A program made the translations under genes and the position numbers. Shown here piece by piece: positions 1-6,803 of a stretch of DNA of 9,466 nucleotides. Numbering within the stretch: position 1 is the first letter of the stretch; each line of letters opens with the position of its first letter. The stretch covers positions 1 through 9,466 of the forward strand of contig JAOQAL010000072.1 of NCBI GenBank assembly GCA_025963615.1, written 5' to 3'. The DNA comes from Chitinophagaceae bacterium. GTDB taxonomy: Bacteria > Bacteroidota > Bacteroidia > Chitinophagales > Chitinophagaceae. The notes below the pieces were generated by a model. It did not search any database and had not been told where the DNA came from. It saw only the letters and a list, made by a program, of their open reading frames with translations.

Positions 1-133
1 TTACAGAACAGAATAAAGGGGGACAATTATTTTGTCAAAAAAAAAATCTGTATCAAATATTTTTTCGCCAATACGTGCTTTTTGTTTGGCCCAAAGAATT
101 CCATATAGTCACTGGGATCTGCGACAAAAAAAG

Positions 134-151
134 TCCCGATGACTATCGGGA
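134..151 (-). terminator. Terminator-like hairpin with T tract, minus strand
   Basis: TCCCGAT (134-140) pairs with ATCGGGA (145-151) around a 4-base loop. Read on the minus strand, the stem is followed by CTTTTTTTG, which fits intrinsic termination of leftward transcription. The nearest leftward gene is the phosphoesterase ending at 511, about 360 bases away, so it would be a distal terminator. The same CCCGAT/ATCGGG stem recurs at 329-345, so this may instead be part of the repeat element. Confidence 0.45.
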
Positions 152-156
152 AAAAC

Positions 157-173
157 CCTGCCGGCCGGACAGG
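157..173. repeat. GC-rich palindrome
   Basis: CCTG, CCGGCCGG, A and CAGG form a near-perfect palindrome centred on CCGGCCGG, six bases beyond the hairpin at 134-151. It is strikingly GC-rich compared with the A/T-rich surroundings. It belongs to the low-coordinate tail of repeat copy A and has no exact partner in copy B. Confidence 0.6.
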
Positions 174-199
174 CGGGGATAACAGCGCGTTTTCGGGCT

Positions 200-460
200 G
201 GTTCCCTGATGAGGCTTTTGTGCTACTGTGACTTCAACGCTATATCGCTGCTCCCTTGATAGCACACAACAAACTGGAAAATTAGCTTGACGCCTATGCG
301 ATAGCTATCGGGACGGGGAATACGCCCTCCCGATATAAAATCGGGGCAGGCTGTTTTCCGGACGGTTCCCTGATGGGGCTTAGGTACTGTGACCTCAGCA
401 GTTTATCGCTACTCCCTTGACAGCACACAACAGACCTGCTATCAAAATTAACTTGACGCC
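200..460. repeat. Diverged two-copy direct repeat, copies 200-294 and 364-460
   Basis: Copy A (200-294) and copy B (364-460) both begin GGTTCCCTGATG and both end CTTGACGCC. They share blocks such as TACTGTGAC, CTCCCTTGA and AGCACACAACA, and by eye are about four-fifths identical with small indels. The offset is 164 at one end and 166 at the other. Similarity weakens beyond these cores, but each copy is followed on its low-coordinate side by a CCCGAT/ATCGGG-type inverted repeat, so the full unit is probably about 165 bp. The differences do not respect any reading frame, which argues for a non-coding element. Confidence 0.8.
299..345. repeat. Palindrome CGATAGCTATCG plus CCCGAT/ATCGGG hairpin between the repeat copies
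   Basis: Positions 299-310 are a perfect 12-bp palindrome. Positions 329-334 (CCCGAT) pair with 340-345 (ATCGGG) around a 5-base loop. The segment lies between the two direct-repeat copies and matches the hairpin on the low side of copy A. The repeat unit therefore seems to consist of a conserved core plus a hairpin module. Unlike 134-151 it lacks a long T tract, so I do not call it a terminator. Confidence 0.65.
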
Positions 461-510
461 AATGAGGTAGACCGGGAAATGTCAACAGGTAATAGCTGCC
501 GTATCATTTT

Positions 511-1608
511 TTACAACCTTTTTACAAGTTGCTCCAATGAAATTTCTTCGAGCACGGATCGTTGCGAACGCTCATCTTCCAGCGTCCATCTAATAAGGCG
601 GAAACATCCCTGATCAATTTCAAGGCCGGTAATATCCCCATCGCTGAAACAGCAGCAGCCGCTGTTAAAATAAGCTGGTTTCATCGTAAGATAATCTATG
701 GAGACGGATGAGAATTCCCGTTCAGATTTGCCAATCTTTTTTCGCAATGCTTCCATCGCTGTACTATTATTATCCCTTTTTGCAGCCTGCATTTGCTTGT
801 ATAAACTTTCCAGTAACGTCAACGATTCAAAAACCGGCTGGTGCGTATGGCCTGTTACCAGCAGTATATTTTTTTGTCGTGCAGCCCAATCATACATGAT
901 TTCATTATGCAGGGTTTTTTCCTCATTATTATAGGCAGGCGTATTAGGATTGATGCGAAGGTAGCCCTGCAGCGGTCCCCAGATATTGGAAACAAAAAAT
1001 TTGCTGAACCAGTTACCATCACTTTGTGCGTCCCCCTGATGGCCATGCGTGCAAAAAACATGTAATGGCCTGGCGCCCATTTCCACCACCAATATCACCC
1101 CTTCGTAGATTTTGATCTCTGCATTGTAAATACTTTTTAATTGCAAAGAAGCAAAAGGATCATTTTGCCAGTAGAGATCATGATTACCGAATATTTTTAC
1201 AAAGGCGTTGCGATCGATAAATTTCTTTTCTGCATCAAATGTCCTGTTATTATTCTTTTTTACCTGTGCCAATGAATTTTCCCAAAGCTCCTCATTATCG
1301 CCCAGGCTGATAAATTGAAAACCATTCCTGTTATAATAATCCAGGGCGGATAAATAATTTGGCTCTGCCATCGCAAAATCATCCGCGCCGTTACGGGCAC
1401 CTTTATGCTGATCGGAAAAAATAATGAATTTGCCGGAATAAAGTTCAAAAGGTATTACCAGGCCTTTTTTACCCGGATGCCGGATAATGTTTCCGTAGAG
1501 CTTTGATAAGGCATTAAAAATCCTTGCCCTATCGGGCTTTGAAGAAAATCTGGCTGTCGCCCACAGCACTGGTTTCAACAATAACCACCGGATAAATCTA
1601 CGCATCAT
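511..1608 (-). CDS. Calcineurin-like metallophosphoesterase
   Basis: This is a 365-residue protein with all the dimetal phosphoesterase motifs in order: SDQH (D66, H68), GDNEE (D104, N105), GNHD (N142, H143, D144), THGH (H188, H190) and TGHTH (H254, H256). These normally bind two divalent metals and hydrolyse a phosphate ester or anhydride; the substrate cannot be read from the sequence. The UDP-2,3-diacylglucosamine hydrolases (LpxH/LpxI functional class) and nucleotide phosphatases share this fold, but I see no specific match. There is no signal peptide. The N-terminal 25 residues are basic and hydrophobic (RRF, RWLLL, Trp) and could associate with the inner face of the membrane. A charged insert near 263-295 looks helical. 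A CCC cluster at 318-320 follows an NSG motif. The start is the first of two adjacent ATGs; an in-frame stop lies just upstream at 1621-1623. It is transcribed divergently from the peptidase. Confidence 0.9.
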   Translation of the reverse strand: MMRRFIRWLLLKPVLWATARFSSKPDRARIFNALSKLYGNIIRHPGKKGLVIPFELYSGKFIIFSDQHKGARNGADDFAMAEPNYLSALDYYNRNGFQFISLGDNEELWENSLAQVKKNNNRTFDAEKKFIDRNAFVKIFGNHDLYWQNDPFASLQLKSIYNAEIKIYEGVILVVEMGARPLHVFCTHGHQGDAQSDGNWFSKFFVSNIWGPLQGYLRINPNTPAYNNEEKTLHNEIMYDWAARQKNILLVTGHTHQPVFESLTLLESLYKQMQAAKRDNNSTAMEALRKKIGKSEREFSSVSIDYLTMKPAYFNSGCCCFSDGDITGLEIDQGCFRLIRWTLEDERSQRSVLEEISLEQLVKRL

Positions 1609-1693
1609 TCCGAAATTAGTTCAATAACCTGTTTAACATCGTTATACCCGTTATTATTGTGGTCTAATTCTTTCCTTATCCCGGCAATTTTAT

Positions 1694-1701
1694 TAACTTT
1701 A
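1694..1701 (+). promoter_or_regulatory. Possible Bacteroidota -7 element for the peptidase gene
   Basis: TAACTTTA matches seven of eight positions of the Bacteroidota -7 consensus TANNTTTG. TTTC at 1671-1674, 19 bases upstream, is one mismatch from the -33 TTTG. The spacing and the distance to the ATG at 1721 fit a short A/T-rich leader. Such sites are easy to find by chance in this A/T-rich divergent region (1609-1720), so this is tentative. Confidence 0.3.
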
Positions 1702-1720
1702 AGCCCGTTTTAAAAATAGT

Positions 1721-4717
1721 ATGAAAAACCGCTACCTGCTTACGCTGCTCTTTTTTATTATTTCCTTCTGCGCCAGCGCCCAAATAGTTTCTTTTAAAAA
1801 TCTATTCCAGAAAAAAAATTTACTTCAAAAAGACTTCCATACGATTGCGTCCAGCTACCAGCTGCTGCAATTAGATAGTCAGCAACTGGCATTGTCCGGG
1901 GTACCCGTGACGCCAAATTTTGAGTTAAGTCTGCCTTTTGAAAATAACGACCTGGTACTGGATTTACATGCTGCCTCGATTATATCTCCGCATTTTTCGG
2001 TCGTTGAAGGATTACCCGGTGGCGCGACCCGACCGCTTCTGTATAGCCCGCCTTCTTTTTTCCAGGGTAAGATAAAAGGCCTGGATAAATCCTTCGCAAC
2101 GATAAGCGTGTTCAATAGCCAGTTAATCGGTATACTCAGTGATTCCAAAAGCAATATCATCCTGGGATCCATTGAAGAAAACGGGCGGGCAACCAGTCAA
2201 TATGCTTTATACCGTGATATCGATTTAAAAGTAAAAGCAGCCAGCAATTGTTTTACGGATGAAACAGCGATTGAAAAAAATGCAGCCGGCCGCACCATCC
2301 CCTCGTCCGCTAACCGGGAGCTGGCTACCGGACAACCTATTGAGATTTATTTTGAATGCGATTATAAATTTTACCAGGATAAAGGAAGTAATGTCAATAA
2401 CGTAGTGAATTATGTGCTGAGTTTTTTTAACAGCGTAGCGCTTTTATATGCGAACGAAAATATACAGGTACAGGTATCGCAAATAAAAGTATGGACCACT
2501 CCCGATCCTTATGCCTCCTTAACTTCCATCAGTTCCGTCATGTCGGCATTCAGCACGAATATGTCCACGGATCCTTACGTTGGAGATTATGCGCATTTTC
2601 TTTCCACCCGGGGGCTTGGCGGAGGCATCGCGTATTTGTTAAGCGATCCCTGTATTTTCGGAAGGGGCAATCGTACCGGTGTAAGCGCGATCAGCAATAC
2701 GTATAATAGTTTTCCAACCTATTCCTGGACGGTGAATGTCGTAACGCATGAACTGGGTCACAATTTCGGTTCGCATCATACCCATTGGTGCGATTGGCCG
2801 GGAGGTCCTATCGACTGGTGTGGTCCAACCGCCAACGCAGGTTATATTGAGGGCTCCTGTTCCACCGGACCCCTTCCGCCTGCCGGGGGTGGTACGATTA
2901 TGAGCTATTGTCACCTGCTTAGTTCGGTAGGAATCAACCTCAGTAATGGTTTTGGTTTGCTGCCGGGGAATGCGATACGAAGCGTTCTGGGTGCAGCAAC
3001 CTGTTTTGGTAATTGCAAAATGACAATCAGTAACGTTAAAACAGACGCTTCCTGCGGACAAAATAATGGCTCGGCCACTATTACTCCAGCCAATGGAACC
3101 GGAACCTATACCTACTTATGGAATAACGGACAAACAGGTTCGGCGCTAACCAATGCTGCGCCGGGTATTTACACGGTAACGGTAACTGACGGGGCTGGTT
3201 GCAAGCTGATGGGAATTGATACTATTGTTAATACCGGCGGTGCGTTGCCTGTAATTCTTACGCCTGCAAGCCCGGCCTATTTTTGCACCGGTAATACAAT
3301 TTTGTTATCAGCAACCAACAACCCGGTTTACGGCTACCAATGGTATAATAACAATATCATCATCCAGGGGGCTGGGCAGTCAACTTATACTGCTGCATCT
3401 GCTGGTGATTATTCGGTAGCGGTATCATCAGGTTCCTGCACAGTCACTAAATCGGTAACGGTTATACAGGTAGCAACGCCTTCCGCCAGTATCAGCACGA
3501 CCGGTTCAACGAATTTTTGTAATGGTGGCCAGGTTGTATTAAATGCCAACCCCGGTACCGGCTACCAGTATCAATGGTATAGAGATGGAATAATTATAAC
3601 CAGTGCAACCGCTAATTCTTATACAGCCAGTGTTGCAGGCAACTATACTGTAAGAGTTTATTCTGGAACCTGCGAATCGACCTCATCTCCTGTCCCCGTT
3701 ACCGTAGCTTCATCACCCGAAGCCTCTATTTCATCGAACGGATCTTTAACCTTTTGTGATGGAGCCCATATCGTACTGGTAGCGAACCCTGGTGCTGGCT
3801 ATACGTATCAATGGTACAGGAATAATAGTATTATCAACGGCGCCACAGATACAACTTATACAGCAACAACCAACGGTGACTATACCGTACTAACGTCATT
3901 GGGCACCTGTTCTAAAACCTCTGCTGCTACCACGGTAACCGTTTTACCCAATCCATCCATTCTAATTAACCCGGACTCATCAACGATCCAAAAATATCAA
4001 ACGCAAACGTTGACGGCCAGTGGTGCATCAACCTATAATTGGGTGGCACAACCTGGACTTGTAAGTTCCGCTGCAAATAGTGGTGTGGTGGAACCATTAA
4101 CAACCACCGTTTATACTATTGAAGGAACTGCAGGCAATGGATGCAAAGGAACTGCAGCCGCAAGAGTAATTGTAATAGGTTGCGGTGATGTGACCCATAT
4201 CAGTGCAACGGCTTACAGCCCTTCCAGAGTCGTTGTAAGATGGAACAATCCCGAAGGAACAACCGGTGACAGTATTCAATACCGGGTAGCAGGGTCGCTA
4301 CTATGGACCGGCGTGTTCAGTGATGAAAATGTATATGAGATCGATGGCTTAACGCCCGGCGCAGCCTATGAATACCGTATCATTGCGTTGTGCAGTACGT
4401 CGAAAACATTTATTTCTTCAGCTACTGCCTCCTTCACAACTCCTGCTTTGAATAACGGTATTTATTTAAAGCTGTTCCCGAACCCGGTGCAGCAGACAGG
4501 GAAACTGGAAATAATAGTTGATAAAAACTATGAATTGCAGGCTGATATTTATAATATGCTTGGACAAAAAGTAATGAATGTAAGCTCTGCAGAAAACCTG
4601 CCGGCGGGGCAAACACTGAAAATAATCAATGGGTTAAAATTATCTGCAGGTTTATATCATTTAGTTGTCCGCCTGAACGGTAAACTGTATACAGTTAAAA
4701 TGATTGTGCAGCATTAA
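1721..4717 (+). CDS. Secreted zinc metallopeptidase (reprolysin-like) with SprB, Ig-like, FN3 and T9SS sorting domains
   Basis: This 998-residue protein would cross the inner membrane by Sec (signal peptide 1-21, ending CASAQ) and the outer membrane by T9SS. Residues 22-200 look like a propeptide. The catalytic domain is about 204-430, with the metzincin zinc motif HELGHNFGSHH (H343, E344, H347, H353) and a Met-turn MSY at 394-396; several cysteines suggest disulfides. Next come a SprB-like repeat (about 433-505), three Ig-like modules (510-585, 588-663, 668-743), a fourth PKD/Ig-like module (745-820) and a fibronectin III module (822-908). The C-terminal type A sorting domain (about 915-998) has FPNP, a YNMLGQKV strand and GLYHLVV. 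Sorting domains of this type are normally cleaved, with the product released or bound to surface lipopolysaccharide. The substrate is unknown; adhesion plus protein degradation is the likely role. The start follows an A-rich leader without a Shine-Dalgarno sequence, usual for the phylum. Confidence 0.93.
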   Translation: MKNRYLLTLLFFIISFCASAQIVSFKNLFQKKNLLQKDFHTIASSYQLLQLDSQQLALSGVPVTPNFELSLPFENNDLVLDLHAASIISPHFSVVEGLPGGATRPLLYSPPSFFQGKIKGLDKSFATISVFNSQLIGILSDSKSNIILGSIEENGRATSQYALYRDIDLKVKAASNCFTDETAIEKNAAGRTIPSSANRELATGQPIEIYFECDYKFYQDKGSNVNNVVNYVLSFFNSVALLYANENIQVQVSQIKVWTTPDPYASLTSISSVMSAFSTNMSTDPYVGDYAHFLSTRGLGGGIAYLLSDPCIFGRGNRTGVSAISNTYNSFPTYSWTVNVVTHELGHNFGSHHTHWCDWPGGPIDWCGPTANAGYIEGSCSTGPLPPAGGGTIMSYCHLLSSVGINLSNGFGLLPGNAIRSVLGAATCFGNCKMTISNVKTDASCGQNNGSATITPANGTGTYTYLWNNGQTGSALTNAAPGIYTVTVTDGAGCKLMGIDTIVNTGGALPVILTPASPAYFCTGNTILLSATNNPVYGYQWYNNNIIIQGAGQSTYTAASAGDYSVAVSSGSCTVTKSVTVIQVATPSASISTTGSTNFCNGGQVVLNANPGTGYQYQWYRDGIIITSATANSYTASVAGNYTVRVYSGTCESTSSPVPVTVASSPEASISSNGSLTFCDGAHIVLVANPGAGYTYQWYRNNSIINGATDTTYTATTNGDYTVLTSLGTCSKTSAATTVTVLPNPSILINPDSSTIQKYQTQTLTASGASTYNWVAQPGLVSSAANSGVVEPLTTTVYTIEGTAGNGCKGTAAARVIVIGCGDVTHISATAYSPSRVVVRWNNPEGTTGDSIQYRVAGSLLWTGVFSDENVYEIDGLTPGAAYEYRIIALCSTSKTFISSATASFTTPALNNGIYLKLFPNPVQQTGKLEIIVDKNYELQADIYNMLGQKVMNVSSAENLPAGQTLKIINGLKLSAGLYHLVVRLNGKLYTVKMIVQH
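3281..3949 (+). repeat. Three tandem Ig-like modules encoded within the peptidase
   Basis: Each unit begins with an FC pair (codons at 3281, 3515 and 3752), giving spacings of 234 and 237 bases. Each then carries a V-L-x-A stretch, a GYxYQWY core strand, TYTA and GDYTV-type strands, and a second Cys near the end, so one disulfide per module is likely. Units two and three are most alike, sharing ANPG and YQWYR. The pattern indicates module duplication within the gene. Confidence 0.85.
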
Positions 4718-4770
4718 TATAAAATGGCTGGTTAAAACCACGGAACCTTTTATTGGCATGACGGTATCTT

Positions 4771-6381
4771 TTATTCTAAATTATATTTCTTTATTAAAGT
4801 TATCAATACTCCGTTTGTCCATCCAAAACCATCCTGCGACTGATATTCTCCGCCTCCGGCCTCCATATGAGTATCCACCACATTATATTTCTCCATGAGT
4901 TTACCGGTGCTTTTAAAGACTTTCGTATTCAGGCCCACCCATCTTTTGGCGATTTCCTTCGCCAGCACTGATTGATTGTAATTTTCCAAACCCGCAATGG
5001 CAATCCACATCAATGGCGCCCATCCATTGGGGGCATCCCATTGCTCGCCGGTATTTTTCAATGTAGCCGTTAATCCGCCCGCTTTCAGGAATTTCTTCTC
5101 AAGAACCTCTTTTACAGTAATAATTTTTTTTTCACCGGCAACATTTAAAAAGAAAGGCGACATGCCCGCCAACGTCAATTCAGGCGACTGTTTTTTTGTT
5201 ATAAGATTATAATCAACATACCAGTTACTTGAAGATGACCAGCAATATTTATTGATTGCTTTTCTCCGCCGTTCGGCTATGTCATCATAATATTTTGCTT
5301 TTACCAATTCTCCGCTTTCTTTATTCGCTTTTGCCAGTGTTTTTTCGAGGTGATACAACAGGCAGTTTAAATCAACCGGAATATAATTTGTAACCTGTAT
5401 GGCTGCAAGTGTCTTTCCATCGGCAAACCAACGGCTGCTGAAATCCCATCCGCTTTCAGCAGCGCTTCTCAGGTCCCTGAATTTTCTTTTTTTAAAGTCA
5501 CTTTCCCCCAATATTTTGGAAGTTTGAGGCATCTCAGCAGGACCTGATTTCTTCCTGGTCATTCTTGCCCAGGCACTATCAACGAGTTCCGCATCTTCCC
5601 GGTAACTTTCCTGTCTCGGTATATCATCCCTGTCGTAATAACGTTGAAGGATACTGCCATCGGGCATTTTTATAACATGCTTTGTGGCGGCAGCCTGATC
5701 AGTAAAATATTCATATTCCTTTTGCAGTGCTGGCAAATAAGTAGCATAAACATAGTTGCCTTTTACCGAAGCAAGAATATCGAGCATCAAAGCGAAAAAA
5801 GGTGGCTGTGAACGACTCAGGTAATAACTGCGGTTCCCGTTTGGAATATGACCATATTGGGAAATGAGAAAGGCGAAATTGCTTACCATGTTTTCGATCA
5901 TTTCATTTTCACCACTTTCTTTCAGCCCCAGCAACGTAAAGTAAGAATCCCAGTAATAAATTTCCCGAAAACGGCCACCCGGTACGATGTATGGATTTGG
6001 TAGTGGTAACAAGGTACTTCCGTCTATGACCGGGTCATGGTCCCGTTTCAATACCTTCCATAGATTTTTTATGTGTATTACTACATTCTCGCTGGTATCT
6101 GTTTTATAGTCCGAAGCAGGACTAACAGGCAATTGAAAATTATCTTCAACAAATTTCTTCAGGTCAAGCTTGGGTCCTTTCATTAAGCCATAGTCGTACA
6201 TAATATCTGCGGGTTTGCGTTTGGGTACGCAATCCACAAAAGTTTTATTGTCTGAAAAAATCCGTTTTAACTGCACCTCTTTAAACAATTCGCCATAAAT
6301 TTTATCTGGCGTTTTTACATCCTGTGCAAAAAAGTCAGTGAATTTGAATACCCCAACAAATAAAAAAAGGAATTTTCTCAT
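4771..6381 (-). CDS. treA: Trehalase, glycoside hydrolase family 37, exported
   Basis: The enzyme hydrolyses alpha,alpha-trehalose to two glucose molecules. Both trehalase signatures are present: PGGRFREIYYWDSY at residues 134-147 and QWDAPNGWAP at 447-456. The ESGWDFSSRW segment holds D313, equivalent to the catalytic acid Asp312 of E. coli TreA. The GGGEY...QDGFGWTNGV segment near the end should hold the base (E512 by my count). GNRSYYLSRSQPP (182-194) is the usual substrate-cleft motif. The 536-residue length suits the family. I chose the ATG at 6381 because it opens a short basic start (MRKF) and a hydrophobic stretch ending FFAQ, a plausible signal peptide. The frame runs upstream to an ATG at 6486, but those 35 codons are Cys-rich and unlike trehalases. 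Periplasmic location is therefore inferred. The gene is convergent with the peptidase, 53 bases apart, with no convincing terminator between them. Confidence 0.93.
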   Translation of the reverse strand: MRKFLFLFVGVFKFTDFFAQDVKTPDKIYGELFKEVQLKRIFSDNKTFVDCVPKRKPADIMYDYGLMKGPKLDLKKFVEDNFQLPVSPASDYKTDTSENVVIHIKNLWKVLKRDHDPVIDGSTLLPLPNPYIVPGGRFREIYYWDSYFTLLGLKESGENEMIENMVSNFAFLISQYGHIPNGNRSYYLSRSQPPFFALMLDILASVKGNYVYATYLPALQKEYEYFTDQAAATKHVIKMPDGSILQRYYDRDDIPRQESYREDAELVDSAWARMTRKKSGPAEMPQTSKILGESDFKKRKFRDLRSAAESGWDFSSRWFADGKTLAAIQVTNYIPVDLNCLLYHLEKTLAKANKESGELVKAKYYDDIAERRRKAINKYCWSSSSNWYVDYNLITKKQSPELTLAGMSPFFLNVAGEKKIITVKEVLEKKFLKAGGLTATLKNTGEQWDAPNGWAPLMWIAIAGLENYNQSVLAKEIAKRWVGLNTKVFKSTGKLMEKYNVVDTHMEAGGGEYQSQDGFGWTNGVLITLIKKYNLE

Positions 6382-6741
6382 ACAAACCTGTGGTTTAGCT
6401 ACCGAATTTAAGAAATAAAAAAGCATCCTGCTATTACAGCATCCTGTACATCCAAACGAATCATCATCACCTGATGTGCATAGCATAGTAAAATGTCATG
6501 CCATCTGCCCGAAATAATCCAGTAAGGAATAAGACCCGTAATCCAGGAGGACCAGAACTGGTTACTATATTGTACCGTAGTGCAAATGGATTATACAAGA
6601 AAACTAACCCATTTCGTGACTATTTGTTAAAGGGCCCGACTCATTTTTACAAATTTTTCTACCGGGTTAAAAAAACCGGTAACCATAGCAGCATGCTTGT
6701 CTGCTTATGCCAGACGGTGTATAGGAAAAGATGCTCAAATA
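6382..6741. other. 360-bp intergenic region upstream of trehalase, with small palindromes
   Basis: No credible gene lies here. The region must hold the trehalase promoter and leader. I found no clean TANNTTTG; the closest is TTCGTTTG on the minus strand (6453-6460). Visible small structures are a direct repeat of GCATCCTG (6423-6430 and 6438-6445), the palindrome-like ACCAG-AA-CTGGT (6551-6562), and the imperfect palindrome at 6660-6681. A plus-strand open frame crosses most of the region and runs into the 3' end of the next gene; I judge it spurious. Confidence 0.55.
6660..6681. promoter_or_regulatory. Operator-like imperfect palindrome
   Basis: TACCGG (6660-6665) and CCGGTA (6676-6681) are perfect inverted arms around an A/T-rich centre, with about eight of eleven positions symmetric per side. 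There is no T tract on either strand, so a terminator is unlikely. It lies about 280 bases upstream of the trehalase start, rather far for a classical operator. Whether any regulator binds is unknown. Confidence 0.3.
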
Positions 6742-6767
6742 AAACCCCGCTAAGACTAGCAGGGTTT
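6742..6767 (-). terminator. Rho-independent terminator of the barrel/haloperoxidase operon
   Basis: On the minus strand the sequence forms a 10-bp stem (AAACCCTGCT with AGCGGGGTTT, including one U-G wobble) around a 6-base loop, then continues TTATTTG. It begins 36 bases past the TAA of the haloperoxidase-like gene. On the plus strand the wobble becomes a C-A mismatch and the stem is followed by ACG, so the terminator works best leftward, as the gene order requires. Confidence 0.85.
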
Positions 6768-6803
6768 ACGTTGCCTTGTTGTTATATCGCTCACTCAAAA
6801 AAA

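Larger units (their letters stand above)
1..510. other. Left-edge non-coding or decayed region with repeats and hairpins
   Basis: No open frame here looks like a functional gene. Positions 1-110 are A/T-rich. On the minus strand they hold a 35-codon stop-to-stop frame (109 down to 3) with protein-like composition but no start and no recognised motif. Positions 115-485 hold a diverged direct repeat and several short inverted repeats, listed separately. The short minus-strand frame at 294-485 lies inside the repeat and is judged spurious. The block sits just downstream of the phosphoesterase gene and could partly act as its 3' untranslated region. The function is unknown; a dispersed intergenic element is my best guess. 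Confidence 0.6.

Noticed and set aside
219..266. TGTGCTA/TAGCACA inverted repeat in direct-repeat copy A
   Set aside because: Copy B does not keep the left arm, so it is not a conserved structure of the element.
200..460. Direct repeats as a CRISPR array
   Set aside because: There are only two long, diverged copies, with a period of about 165 bp and no short identical repeats.
294..485. Minus-strand 63-codon open frame
   Set aside because: It lies within direct-repeat copy B and the intervening hairpin. Copy A lacks the matching frame, so it is not a conserved coding unit.
2639..3061. Minus-strand 140-codon open frame inside the peptidase gene
   Set aside because: It is antisense to the catalytic domain, whose zinc motif and Met-turn fix the true frame; no independent signal.
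4718..4770. TGGTTAAAACCA (4729-4740) as a terminator between the convergent genes
   Set aside because: The stem is only 4-5 bp with almost no loop and no proper T tract, too weak to call.
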